Of a stretch of 64,000 nt of DNA, positions 27,581 through 35,224 are shown one piece after another; the first letter of the stretch is position 1; each line of letters begins with the position of its first letter. A program made the translations under genes and the position numbers. This DNA is from Streptomyces phaeolivaceus. Its GTDB lineage: Bacteria > Actinomycetota > Actinomycetes > Streptomycetales > Streptomycetaceae. The notes beneath the pieces were generated by a model, which worked only from the letters and a program-made list of their open reading frames with translations, did no database searches and was not told the origin of the DNA. The stretch covers positions 1,488,001 to 1,552,000 of the forward strand of contig NZ_CP045096.1 of the NCBI RefSeq assembly GCF_009184865.1, written 5' to 3'.

Positions 27581-27585
27581 ACGGC

Positions 27586-27738
27586 TCAGAGCATCAGCAG
27601 ATCGTGCAGTGACGCCATGAGCAGCAGGCAGCCGATCACCGCTAGGAAGATCATCAGCGGTGGCTGGGAGAGAGCGAAGAGACATCCTCGCCGCTCCTCC
27701 GGTGGGACGACGGTGTCGCTCTGTGTTGTGTCCAGCAT
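27586..27738 (-). CDS. 50-residue single-span membrane protein
   Basis: Translated by hand from ATG 27738 to TGA 27588-27586: a polar start (MLDTTQSDTVVPPEERRG), a hydrophobic span (about residues 28-43, with CLLLMAS) and a short tail. Codon use is C/G-ending as in the neighbours except for one CTA. The length is under the usual gene-finding cutoff. It lies between two terminators or intergenic spaces, and probably forms a separate transcript. Function is unknown. Confidence 0.6.
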   Translation of the reverse strand: MLDTTQSDTVVPPEERRGCLFALSQPPLMIFLAVIGCLLLMASLHDLLML

Positions 27739-27917
27739 CTCGCGGCGATGATGACGCAGCGGAGACCCTCCGCGCGATCAACCCACCCGGAATGACGGAG
27801 AGTTCGCCAATATCCACAACGTACGGAGCGATCGTGATCACTTCGACGCCGCCGCCCGACCTTCTGTGTCGTTTCAGTCCGCGGTGCCTCGGCGGCCGTA
27901 CGCCCGGCTCCTCCGGG

Positions 27918-28373
27918 TCAGATGCCGTGCTTCTTCAGGATCGCCTCGATGTCGCTGAAGTCGTCCGACGCGGACGTCCCCGAACCGCCCGCCCGGGGTG
28001 ACGCCGCCGGGCGGGCCGCCGGTCGGACGCCCTGGCCCAGCGAGGGCGCCGAGGCCGCCGGGGCTATCGCCTCGGTGCGGGACGCCTTGGCCGCCTTGCG
28101 TTCCTTGCCGGTGACTCCGCGGCGCCGCTCCACGGCACGGGTGGTCATGAAGAGCAGCCAGGCGGCGCCGAGGACCCCGAAGCCGGCCCACGCGGTCGGG
28201 CTGAAGGCGGTGTCGGCGACCCATTCGACGACCCCGGTCATCACCAGGCCGAGGGGCACCAGGGAATAGGCGGCGATACGGGTCGCCCTGAGGAAACGCT
28301 TCCGGTACGCCGTGATCGCGGCGATGCCCAGGCCTGCAGCGGACACGGCGGCGCAGACTGTCTCGGCAATCAT
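27918..28373 (-). CDS. Small membrane protein with disordered tail, unknown function
   Basis: 151 residues from ATG 28373, chosen because GGAGG lies five bases upstream; an in-frame ATG at 28385 adds four residues. Three membrane spans (about 2-22, 33-53 and 60-80) are followed by a basic stretch RAVERRRGVTGKERKAAK and an Ala/Pro/Ser tail ending with a conserved-looking acidic/basic helix (SDIEAILKKHGI). No known domain recognised. It is divergent from the DsbA-like gene. Confidence 0.75.
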   Translation of the reverse strand: MIAETVCAAVSAAGLGIAAITAYRKRFLRATRIAAYSLVPLGLVMTGVVEWVADTAFSPTAWAGFGVLGAAWLLFMTTRAVERRRGVTGKERKAAKASRTEAIAPAASAPSLGQGVRPAARPAASPRAGGSGTSASDDFSDIEAILKKHGI

Positions 28374-28608
28374 CCGGTCCTCCATGCGGTGCTCGGGCGG
28401 GCGGTCTCGTTCCGTCCCTTCCATCCTGCACCGCCACACGTCCGATATGCCACGGTCGGGGGAGACCTCAGGGACATCTCCGGGTCGTCTCGGGGTCGGC
28501 GCCCCGTCCCGCCCCCGTCCCGCCCCCGGCCGGCCCACGTCCGGCGGGGGTCCGGCGGGGGTCCGGTGGGAGTCCGGCTCACGTCCGGGAAGCTGGGAGA
28601 CTGATCCC

Positions 28609-29127
28609 ATGAGCGACTCCTCCCCCGTGCCGTCCGCCGTCGTCCTGGACGTCTGGTGCGAACTCCAGTGTCCCGACTGCCGCGGCGCCCTCGACGACAT
28701 CCGCGCGCTGCGGGCCCGCTACGGAGACCGGCTCGACGTACGGCTGCGGCACTTCCCGCTGGAGAAGCACAAGCACGCCTTCGCCGCCGCGCAGGCCGCC
28801 GAGGAGGCCGCGGAGCAGGGGCGGGCGTGGCCGTACATCGAGGCCGTACTCGGCCGGGTCGAGGAGCTGGACCGCGTCGGGGAGCCGTTCCTCGTCGAGG
28901 CGGCCCGTGAACTCGGGCTGGACGCCGAGGAGTTCGACACCGCGCTGATCGACGGCCGGCACATCCTGATCGTCGACGCCGACCAGGCCGAGGGCAAGGC
29001 GATCGGTGTGACCGGCACGCCCACGTATGTCATCGGCGGCGAGCGCCTCGACGGCGGCAAGAGCCAGGCGGGCCTGCGGGAGCGGATCGAGGAGATCGCC
29101 GACCGGCTGCTGGCCGGGGGCGCCTGA
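28609..29127 (+). CDS. DsbA-family (FrnE-like) cytoplasmic thiol oxidoreductase
   Basis: 172 residues from ATG 28609. Thioredoxin fold with an active-site CPDC motif (C21, C24) close to the N-terminus, an inserted helical domain in the middle, and the cis-proline loop TGTPTYVIGG. There is no signal peptide, so it acts inside the cell, perhaps in disulfide isomerisation or metal or redox stress response, as the FrnE group does. Convergent with the acetyltransferase gene. Confidence 0.87.
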   Translation: MSDSSPVPSAVVLDVWCELQCPDCRGALDDIRALRARYGDRLDVRLRHFPLEKHKHAFAAAQAAEEAAEQGRAWPYIEAVLGRVEELDRVGEPFLVEAARELGLDAEEFDTALIDGRHILIVDADQAEGKAIGVTGTPTYVIGGERLDGGKSQAGLRERIEEIADRLLAGGA

Positions 29128-29179
29128 GCCCGGCGCGGCGCCTCCCGGAGGCCCGTCGGCCCAGCGGAGCGTCGGCGTG

Positions 29180-30004
29180 TCAGAGCAGTGGCTTGTACAG
29201 GTGGTGGGTCGTCGTCTCGTAGCCGAGCGACTCATAGAGGCATTCGGCCCGGACGTTCCCCGCGAAGACGTTGAGCCCGAGGGCGGGCTTCCCGGCCGCC
29301 ACCGTCTGGGCCTCGGCCAGCAGCATGAGCGTACGGCCGTGTCCTCTGCCGCGGTGCGCGGCGTCCGCCTCCACGTCGTAGACGAAGGCTCTGTCGTCGG
29401 TCAGCCACAGCCAGAGGGTGCCGACTCTCGTGCCCTCGTGTTCCAGCACGCTGACGAGGTTGCCGGTGGAGGCCACGCCCTGCGGCATGCAGCGCAGATA
29501 GTCCTCGGCGGCCCTCCCGTACGCCTCCGCCTCGGGCACGCCGCGGGTGAGCAGGTCCTGTGCGTAGCCCTCCAGCCCGGCCTCCTTCCAGGGCCCGTAC
29601 TCGGCCTCCGTCATGGGCCGGCCCCGGCTGCCGTCGGGCAGTTCGGGCGGGCGGCCGTCGAGGGCCTTGCTCATGCTGCGGTTCCGCAGGACGTAGCCGA
29701 GTGCCTGGGTCAGCCGCAGGGCGGGCTCGGCACCGGCCGGGACGGACGTCTCGATCCGCCGGCAGCCCCAGCCCCGGGCCACCTCCTCGGCGGCGAGCGC
29801 GGCGACGGTCGCCCGGCCGCGCCGCCGGTCCGGTTCGTCGATCCGGAGGTCCAGGATCCGGGCGGCCGTGGACCCGGGGTCGGGACGTGTACCGAGGTGT
29901 ATCCGGCCGACGGGACGGCTGTTCACACACACCTGGTAGCGGCGCGAACGGGATCCGTCGGCGGCGTGCTGAAGCGGCTCGATGGGCCGCAGGGTGGTGG
30001 TCAT
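29180..30004 (-). CDS. Tandem-GNAT acetyltransferase
   Basis: 274 residues from ATG 30004. Two GNAT domains are recognisable: the first has RIDEPDRRRGRATVAALAAEEVA near residue 52, and the second has VYDVEADAAHRGRGHGRTLML near residue 210 (the R-G-x-G-x-G/A acetyl-CoA loop) with ALGLNVFAGNVRAECLYESLGY after it. It should transfer an acetyl group from acetyl-CoA to an unknown amine. Probably a single-gene unit. Confidence 0.88.
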   Translation of the reverse strand: MTTTLRPIEPLQHAADGSRSRRYQVCVNSRPVGRIHLGTRPDPGSTAARILDLRIDEPDRRRGRATVAALAAEEVARGWGCRRIETSVPAGAEPALRLTQALGYVLRNRSMSKALDGRPPELPDGSRGRPMTEAEYGPWKEAGLEGYAQDLLTRGVPEAEAYGRAAEDYLRCMPQGVASTGNLVSVLEHEGTRVGTLWLWLTDDRAFVYDVEADAAHRGRGHGRTLMLLAEAQTVAAGKPALGLNVFAGNVRAECLYESLGYETTTHHLYKPLL

Positions 30005-30057
30005 CAGGGGTGTTCTACCCGCCACAGCGTGTGGAGTCTGCTGCATGTATTCAGCAT

Positions 30058-30879
30058 TTACGGATCGAGGTCGTCGCCCGAGCGCTCGTCGAAGACCCGC
30101 ATCGCCTTGGCCGTCACCGGGCCCGGGGTCGCGGAGAGTTCGCGGGCGTCGACGCGGTGCACGGACTGCACGTCCCGCAGGCTCGACGTCAGGAAGATCT
30201 CGTCGGCGCGGTCCAGGACGTCCAGCGGCAGGTCGGTCTCGCGGGCGCCGGTCCACTCGACGACAAGGGCGCGGGTGATGCCCGCGAGGCAGCCGGAGAC
30301 GACGGGCGGGGTGTGGATCTCGCCGTCGAGGACGACGAAGACATTGGAGCCCGTGCCCTCGCAGAGCTGTCCCACGGTGTTGGCGAACAGGGCCTCGGTG
30401 GCGCCCTGGTGGTGGGCGCGGGCGAGAGCGACGACGTTCTCGGCGTACGAGGTGGTCTTCAGGCCGGTGAGGGCGCCGCGCTCGTTGCGGGTCCACGGGA
30501 CGGTGATCGTGGCGGTGGAGTCGGCGCGCCGGGCGGTCTCGCCGAGGGCGACGACGAGGGTCGGGCCGTGGTCGCCGCGGTCGGAGCCGAGCGGGGAGAC
30601 GCCGCCGGTGTAGGTGATGCGCAGCCGGCCGAGTGCCACCGGGTTGGCCTCCACGACGGCGGCGCAGGCGCGGCGTACCTCGTCGAGGTCGGGCTCGGGC
30701 AGTCCGAGTCCGCGGGCCGAGCGGGCCAGCCGGTCGAGGTGGCGGGTCAGTGCGAACGGCCGTCCGTCGACCGTCTTCGCGGTCTCGAAGACGCCGTCGC
30801 CCACGGTCAGTCCGTGGTCGAGGACGGAGACACGGGCGGAGTCGATGTCCTGCAGTCCGCCGTCGAGCCAGATCTTCAC
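30058..30879 (-). CDS. Class IV aminotransferase (PabC/aminodeoxychorismate lyase or BCAT-like)
   Basis: 273 residues from GTG 30879, overlapping the stop of the chorismate-enzyme gene by four bases. PLP-dependent fold type IV: the conserved Lys lies in LKTTSYAENVVALARA, with EALFANTVGQLCEGTGSNVFVV after it. In folate synthesis PabC turns aminodeoxychorismate into 4-aminobenzoate and pyruvate. Coupling to a PabB-like gene favours that role; the family motifs do not separate it from a branched-chain or D-amino acid transaminase. Confidence 0.82.
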   Translation of the reverse strand: MKIWLDGGLQDIDSARVSVLDHGLTVGDGVFETAKTVDGRPFALTRHLDRLARSARGLGLPEPDLDEVRRACAAVVEANPVALGRLRITYTGGVSPLGSDRGDHGPTLVVALGETARRADSTATITVPWTRNERGALTGLKTTSYAENVVALARAHHQGATEALFANTVGQLCEGTGSNVFVVLDGEIHTPPVVSGCLAGITRALVVEWTGARETDLPLDVLDRADEIFLTSSLRDVQSVHRVDARELSATPGPVTAKAMRVFDERSGDDLDP

Positions 30880-31919
30880 GTAAGGGTCCTCCCACTCGCC
30901 TCGTACGTCCCCGACGCTACCGCGAGGAGCCGGGCGGCCTTCAGCTCGGTCTCCCGCCACTCCGCCTCGGGGTCCGACCCCCAGGTGATCCCCGCGCCGG
31001 TGCCGAAGCGCAGTTCGCCGGCCGCCCGGTCGATCCAGAAGGTACGGATGCCGACGGCCAGCTCTCCGGTGCCCCGGTCGGCGTCGACCCAGCCGATGCC
31101 GCCGGTGTAGGGGCCGCGCGGGGCGGTCTCCAGGGCGTCGATGATCCGCAGGGCGCTGGACTTGGGGGCGCCGGTGACGGAGCCGGGCGGGAAGGCGGCG
31201 GCGAGCAGCTCGGGCCAGCCGGCGTCTGCGCGCAGTTCGCCGCGGACCATCGACACCAGGTGCACCAGCCCGGGGTGCTTCTCGACGACACACAGGTCGG
31301 GGACGGTCACGGTGCCGGTGGCGCAGACCTGTCCGATGTCGTTGCGGACCAGGTCGACGATCATGACGTTCTCGGCGTAGTCCTTCTCCAGGAGGTCGGC
31401 CTCGGTGCGTCCGGTGCCCTTGATCGGGCCCGACTCGACGGTCCGGCCGTCGCGGCGCAGGAAGAGTTCGGGGGAGGCGGTGGCGATCTCGACGCCGTGA
31501 TCCGGGAGGCGAATCGTTCCTGCGAAGGGTGCCGGGTTGCCGCGGGCCAGCAGCGCGCTCAGGGCGTCCACGTCGGCGTCCGGTGCGACGGGCGCCGACA
31601 GCACCCGGCAGAGGTTCGCCTGGTAGACCTCGCCGGCGGCGATGTGCTCGCGTATCCGGCGTACGCCCGCCGTGTACGCGGCGCGGTCGAGCGACGACGT
31701 CCAGTCGCCGACACCCGGACCGCGCCACTCCCCCGGCACCGGAGCGGGCGCGGGCTCGCGGCGTACGTCACGGAAGCGCGCGCACACCAGACCGCCCTCG
31801 TAGTCCGCGCACACGGCCCAGAGGCCGGAGGAGTCCAGGGCGGCGGCGTCGCTGGTCACATCGGTGAGACCGGTGGCCAGGAGGTTGCCGAAGCGGGCGA
31901 GCGGAGGGAGGTCGGGCAC
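30876..31919 (-). CDS. Chorismate-binding enzyme, PabB-like (aminodeoxychorismate synthase component I)
   Basis: 347 residues from GTG 31919. The chorismate-binding core is present: SPELFLRRDGRTVESGPIKGT, then DYAENVMIVDLVRNDIGQVC and the end block TGAGITWGSDPEAEWRETELKA. At 347 residues it is shorter than classical PabB or TrpE (about 450-500) and lacks most of the N-terminal half. The glutaminase (PabA) is not next to it. Together with the coupled aminotransferase it probably makes 4-aminobenzoate. Confidence 0.83.
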   Translation of the reverse strand: MPDLPPLARFGNLLATGLTDVTSDAAALDSSGLWAVCADYEGGLVCARFRDVRREPAPAPVPGEWRGPGVGDWTSSLDRAAYTAGVRRIREHIAAGEVYQANLCRVLSAPVAPDADVDALSALLARGNPAPFAGTIRLPDHGVEIATASPELFLRRDGRTVESGPIKGTGRTEADLLEKDYAENVMIVDLVRNDIGQVCATGTVTVPDLCVVEKHPGLVHLVSMVRGELRADAGWPELLAAAFPPGSVTGAPKSSALRIIDALETAPRGPYTGGIGWVDADRGTGELAVGIRTFWIDRAAGELRFGTGAGITWGSDPEAEWRETELKAARLLAVASGTYEASGRTLT

Positions 31920-31994
31920 ACTGCCGAGTCTAGGACGGGTGCCCTGGTGGGCGGGCCCGGCCGGGTCCCGGACCGCACGTACCGCAGCACGCTG

Positions 31995-32036
31995 CACAAA
32001 CGCGTTTTTGTGCTGGCCCCGGAATCCGCTAGAGTT
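31995..32036 (+). promoter_or_regulatory. Candidate tRNA cluster promoter with overlapping inverted repeat
   Basis: TTGTGC (32009-32014), 16 bases, TAGAGT (32031-32036), 41 bases before tRNA-Gly. GCACAAA (31995-32001) and TTTGTGC (32008-32014) form an inverted repeat that overlaps the -35 element. Confidence 0.5.
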
Positions 32037-32077
32037 CAACTCGTCGCCGGGACGCGGAAGCGAAACGGAAACGACAA

Positions 32078-32150
32078 GCGGACGTAGCTCAGTTGGTAGA
32101 GCGCAACCTTGCCAAGGTTGAGGTCGCCAGTTCGAACCTGGTCGTCCGCT
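32078..32150 (+). tRNA. tRNA-Gly (anticodon GCC)
   Basis: 73 nt: acceptor GCGGACG/CGTCCGC, anticodon stem CAACC/GGTTG, loop TTGCCAA giving GCC (reads GGC/GGU). CCA is not encoded. First of five tRNAs. Confidence 0.97.
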
Positions 32151-32190
32151 CGCAGGAACGTGGGGGATCTTCCAGAAACCCCGCACTCCT

Positions 32191-32261
32191 GGTGGAGTGG
32201 CCGAGAGGCGAGGCAACGGCCTGCAAAGCCGTCTACACGGGTTCAAATCCCGTCTCCACCT
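32191..32261 (+). tRNA. tRNA-Cys (anticodon GCA)
   Basis: Acceptor GGTGGAG/CTCCACC, loop CTGCAAA between stems ACGGC/GCCGT giving GCA, discriminator T at 32261. The CCA end is encoded (32262-32264), unlike in the other tRNAs here. Confidence 0.96.
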
Positions 32262-32265
32262 CCAA

Positions 32266-32337
32266 GGACGATTAGCTCAGCGGGAGAGCGCTTCCCTGAC
32301 ACGGAAGAGGTCACTGGTTCAATCCCAGTATCGTCCA
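32266..32337 (+). tRNA. tRNA-Val (anticodon GAC), copy 1
   Basis: 72 nt: acceptor GGACGAT/ATCGTCC, anticodon stem CTTCC/GGAAG, loop CTGACAC (anticodon GAC, reads GTC/GTT). It starts two bases after the CCA of tRNA-Cys. Confidence 0.97.
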
Positions 32338-32360
32338 CTGATCCGGTCCATCGGGTCCTC

Positions 32361-32432
32361 GCGCGATTAGCTCAGCGGGAGAGCGCTTCCCTGACACGGA
32401 AGAGGTCACTGGTTCAATCCCAGTATCGCGCA
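32361..32432 (+). tRNA. tRNA-Val (anticodon GAC), copy 2 with altered acceptor
   Basis: Same as copies 1 and 3 in the body, but the acceptor stem is GCGCGAT/ATCGCGC: pairs 2 and 3 (G-C and A-T) become C-G and G-C with matching changes on both strands, so pairing is kept. Confidence 0.97.
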
Positions 32433-32454
32433 CGCAGCACGCACCACCCCTCCC

Positions 32455-32526
32455 GGACGATTAGCTCAGCGGGAGAGCGCTTCCCTGACACGGAAGAGGT
32501 CACTGGTTCAATCCCAGTATCGTCCA
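32455..32526 (+). tRNA. tRNA-Val (anticodon GAC), copy 3
   Basis: Identical to copy 1 over 72 nt, acceptor GGACGAT. The last gene of the cluster, 11 bases before the terminator at 32537. Confidence 0.97.
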
Positions 32527-32536
32527 CACGCACCGA

Positions 32537-32570
32537 GCCCCCGGCCGTCTCGTACGGCCGGGGGCTTCGT
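32537..32570. terminator. Terminator of the tRNA cluster
   Basis: GCCCCCGGCCGT (32537-32548), loop CTCGT, ACGGCCGGGGGC (32554-32565), then TTCGT. It also ends the convergent zinc-ribbon gene stopping at 32577. Confidence 0.88.
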
Positions 32571-32576
32571 CGTGGC

Positions 32577-32888
32577 CTAGCTGGAGAACAGCATGTGGCC
32601 GAAGCCGCGGTTGTGGTGTCCGTGGCCCCCGTGATGACCGCCGTGGTGACCTCCGTGCTGGGCACCCCAGGCGGGCGCGTGGTGACCGCCGCCCGACGGG
32701 TACTGCGGGGCGGCCGGCGGCGGGGGCACGGCCGGGCCGCCGGCCCACTGGCCCTCCAGACGGGTCAGCGCCTCCAACTCGCCGTAGTCGAGGAAGATCC
32801 CGCGGCAGCCGCTGCACTGCTCGATCTGGACGCCATTGCGGTTGTAGGTGTGCATCGGCGCATGGCACTTCGGACACTGCATGTGCAT
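32577..32888 (-). CDS. Zinc-ribbon (TFIIB-type) protein with His-rich tail
   Basis: 103 residues from ATG 32888 (an inner ATG at 32882 is also possible). The N-terminal zinc ribbon has CPKC and CSGC pairs (MQCPKCHAPMHTY, then VQIEQCSGCRGIFLDYGELE), typical of zf-TFIIB proteins. A Pro-rich linker follows, then a tail with repeated HGGHHGGHHGGHGHH, about 14 histidines in all, likely to bind nickel, zinc or copper. Function unknown; the tail suggests metal storage or sensing. Confidence 0.82.
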   Translation of the reverse strand: MHMQCPKCHAPMHTYNRNGVQIEQCSGCRGIFLDYGELEALTRLEGQWAGGPAVPPPPAAPQYPSGGGHHAPAWGAQHGGHHGGHHGGHGHHNRGFGHMLFSS

Positions 32889-32977
32889 GGTTCGGATCAA
32901 CTCCTCGACGTTCGGTGCTGCTTCACTGCTTCGCGTTACGCCAGGACAGACACTGCCCGGCCGCGGTCGGTTGCACC

Positions 32978-33949
32978 CTACTTCGGGAATGCGTCGGTCA
33001 ACTCCGGCGGGATGCCTCCCATTCGGTCACATGCGTCCACAACGGACCGCTGCGCGTCGTCGAGGGGCTGGCCGGCCGCCGTGGACTTCGCTATCGCGAG
33101 GGCCGCGGTCTGCACGGTGAGTGCGCGGGCCGGTACGTCCAGTACGGGCCAGGGGTCGCCGTGGGCGGGGACCGCCGGGCCGTCGGCCTGTCGGTAGGCG
33201 GTGAGGAAGCGGGTCCAGTCGTCGGGGTGGAGGAGGCCGCAGGCGTACCAGGCGGCGGGACGGGCGAGGTCCCAGGCGGGGACGCCCACGCCCAGGTCGT
33301 CGACGTCTATGAGGCGCCAGGGGCCGGTCGTCGCCGGGTGGCGGACGAGTTGGCCGAGGTGCAGGTCACCGTGGCAGAGGGTGCTCGTGTCGGGCATGGG
33401 GGTCTCGGCCCTGGCCCAGGCGGGGAGGGTGTGCCAGGCGCGGAGTATCGGGGCCGTGGCGGGGTGGTGGGGGGCGGCGGCCTTGAGGCGTGTGATGGCC
33501 TGGGCGGCCTTGGCGGGGCCGCGCATGGGTGGGAGGCCGGGGGGTGGGGGTCGGTGGTGGAGGCGGGCGAGGAGGGTGGCCGCCTCCTCCCAGGGGGCGT
33601 GTTCCGGGGACTCGGGGTCGACCGGGGTGCCGTACGGCCAGAACGTGACGAGGCGGTCGTGGAGGGGGGTGGGGGTCGGGTGGAGGGGGGCGAGGAGGGT
33701 GTCCGGGTGGGAGGTGGCGGCCTTCAGGCGGAGGGTGAGGTGGGTGGGGTCGGTGTGGGGGGCGTGGGCCTTGGCGACGGTGTGCGCGTGGCGGACGACC
33801 GTGCCGTCGGCGCGTTCCGCGAGGACGGTGTCGGGGTGGGAGCAGGGGGTGGATTCGGGGTGGGCCGTGCGGCGCAGCTTCGCTTTGAGGGCGGGGAGTA
33901 CGGCGGCGGTGCCGGTGCCTGGACCGGTGCCTGGGGCGGTGGTGGTCAT
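32978..33949 (-). CDS. Aminoglycoside phosphotransferase (APH)-family kinase
   Basis: 323 residues from ATG 33949. The kinase signature is CHGDLHLGQLV, followed after 18 residues by LIDVDDLGVGVPAWDLA (metal-binding Asp), the APH/choline-kinase arrangement. The substrate is unknown; most such Streptomyces genes are house-keeping small-molecule kinases and not drug resistance. Composition is unusually Pro/His/Thr-rich in the first half (for example HPTPTPLHDR). Confidence 0.82.
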   Translation of the reverse strand: MTTTAPGTGPGTGTAAVLPALKAKLRRTAHPESTPCSHPDTVLAERADGTVVRHAHTVAKAHAPHTDPTHLTLRLKAATSHPDTLLAPLHPTPTPLHDRLVTFWPYGTPVDPESPEHAPWEEAATLLARLHHRPPPPGLPPMRGPAKAAQAITRLKAAAPHHPATAPILRAWHTLPAWARAETPMPDTSTLCHGDLHLGQLVRHPATTGPWRLIDVDDLGVGVPAWDLARPAAWYACGLLHPDDWTRFLTAYRQADGPAVPAHGDPWPVLDVPARALTVQTAALAIAKSTAAGQPLDDAQRSVVDACDRMGGIPPELTDAFPK

Positions 33950-34332
33950 GGGGTCCCCTGCGTTGTGGCGTGCTGCCGTCGGCGTACGGCGTCGGCGTCG
34001 AGCCTACGTTTCCGGTGCGCGTTGCCTGGGCGGGCCGGGGGAGGTCCCGCTGCTCGGCGGTCACGAGGCGCCGCCTGCGCCCACCCGTGCCGCCCCAGCG
34101 GCACGATTGCCCGCAGGAGGGTGGGGGGGGTGGGTGAGGGTGCGGGGGTGAGGTGGGTCGTGTGGGGGCGGAGCGGTGGCATGCGGGGCCGTAGTGGGTG
34201 GGGGCAGAGCAACGCCCGCGCAGCTCCCCAGCTGCGCGGGCGTTTATTTGCCGTCCGCCGCACCCCCGTCCCCACGGGGTTTCATGGGTGGATGTCCCCG
34301 CCCGGACCGCTCTTCCGGGCCTGGGGTCGCGC
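33950..34332. other. Intergenic region with an orphan plus-strand terminator
   Basis: 383 bases. No convincing gene. It is unusually G-rich on the plus strand around 34120-34200, with runs of G. It holds the strong hairpin at 34213-34249, listed separately, with no annotated plus-strand gene upstream of it. Confidence 0.6.
34213..34249 (+). terminator. Strong intrinsic terminator without an obvious gene
   Basis: CGCCCGCGCAGCT (34213-34225), loop CCCC, AGCTGCGCGGGCG (34230-34242), then TTTATTT. The U-run is on the plus strand. On the minus strand the run after the hairpin is TTGCTCT, so it may also end the 66-residue gene at 34333. Confidence 0.88.
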
Positions 34333-34533
34333 TCAGCGCCCCAGCATCACACCCACGGACGACGCTTGTGTGACCACTGCTTCCCAGCCGCCGAAGGCGT
34401 ACACGAGCAGGGCCGCCAGAGGGAGGACCATCGCGGTCGCCACCAAGGGGTGGCGACGGCCCGGACGACGGTCGGCGGTGAACGTCCTGCGCTCCCGTGT
34501 GCGGATCGCGGTCCGCGGTGCCGTGTGGGCCAT
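34333..34533 (-). CDS. 66-residue single-span membrane protein
   Basis: 66 residues from ATG 34533 with a strong GAGGAGGG ribosome site. A basic N-terminus (RTAIRTRERRTFTADRRPGRRHP) precedes a membrane helix (VATAMVLPLAALLVYAFGGW) and a short periplasmic or external end. No known domain recognised. The strong ribosome site and neat hydrophobic span make it a likely real gene. Confidence 0.75.
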   Translation of the reverse strand: MAHTAPRTAIRTRERRTFTADRRPGRRHPLVATAMVLPLAALLVYAFGGWEAVVTQASSVGVMLGR

Positions 34534-34788
34534 GGTCCCTCCTCTGACCTTCTCGTAGATCTTGCTCTGTGGTTGGCAGCGGCGGGTACCTGACCTCGGG
34601 GGACGAGTGCTGCACCCGCCGCTTGACCTCAAATCTAGGCGGGCGGCGGGTCGGGGTCGTCATGCCCTCGTACCGATTGGCGGGCCTCCCGGAGGATGAG
34701 CGATGACCTGCGGTGTACTCCCCAGGGTGGAGACGAGGTCCCAGGTCTCGGGGTCTTCCCGGAAGGGACGCCCGGTCTGCCCCTTCTG

Positions 34789-35028
34789 TTACGCGGTCCG
34801 CTCCGAGTCGGCCTCGCGGGGCACCGGCTGTTCGACGAGGGCCAGGACCCTGGTCGCCATGAATCGCGCCGTCCGCACCACTGTGCCGTTGCGGGTGACT
34901 TCGCTCACTTCCACGACACCTCGGCGTACCGCCGTCTCCACCCTGCGGCCCGCCCTGCTCGCGATCACCTCGTAGGTACGTGTCGTGTCCCCGGCGTCCA
35001 CGACTATCTCCACACGGTCACCCTTCAC
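34789..35028 (-). CDS. Small conserved soluble protein, unknown function
   Basis: 79 residues from GTG 35028, preceded by AAGGGGG. Mostly beta-strand pattern with many Arg and Val (VEIVVDAGDTTRTYEVIASR, then GVVEVSEVTRNGTVVRTARF). The last ~10 residues are charged. I recognise no family name. The longer frame upstream (to 35124) has no ribosome site. Confidence 0.6.
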   Translation of the reverse strand: MKGDRVEIVVDAGDTTRTYEVIASRAGRRVETAVRRGVVEVSEVTRNGTVVRTARFMATRVLALVEQPVPREADSERTA

Positions 35029-35224
35029 GGGTTCAATCCCCCTTCTTAGGTGGGTGGTTGGGATCATGGGCAGCCCAACACCGGCCCGAACTCCTGTTCC
35101 CTGACCACTCTTCAAGTTTCCCATCCGGCACTGACAATCGATGGGGTCGCGAGGGCGCGGCCTCTGCGCACGCCCGGCCGCGGAAACGTAAGCTGTGGCT
35201 CGTCAGACGGAACGGGCAGCGGGG

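Noticed and set aside
30058..31919. Secondary-metabolite cluster around the pab pair
   Set aside because: No synthase, tailoring or export genes next to it; the flanks are tRNAs and an acetyltransferase.
32078..32526. Integrated element at the tRNA cluster
   Set aside because: No integrase, no duplicated tRNA 3' end as att site, and the flanking genes are ordinary.
32978..33949. Aminoglycoside resistance gene
   Set aside because: Only the general APH kinase signature is seen; the family is mostly other small-molecule kinases and nothing nearby indicates drug resistance.
32915..34558. Long plus-strand frame opposite the phosphotransferase gene
   Set aside because: Gly/Val/Arg-only composition typical of an antisense shadow in high-GC DNA; no start signal or domain.
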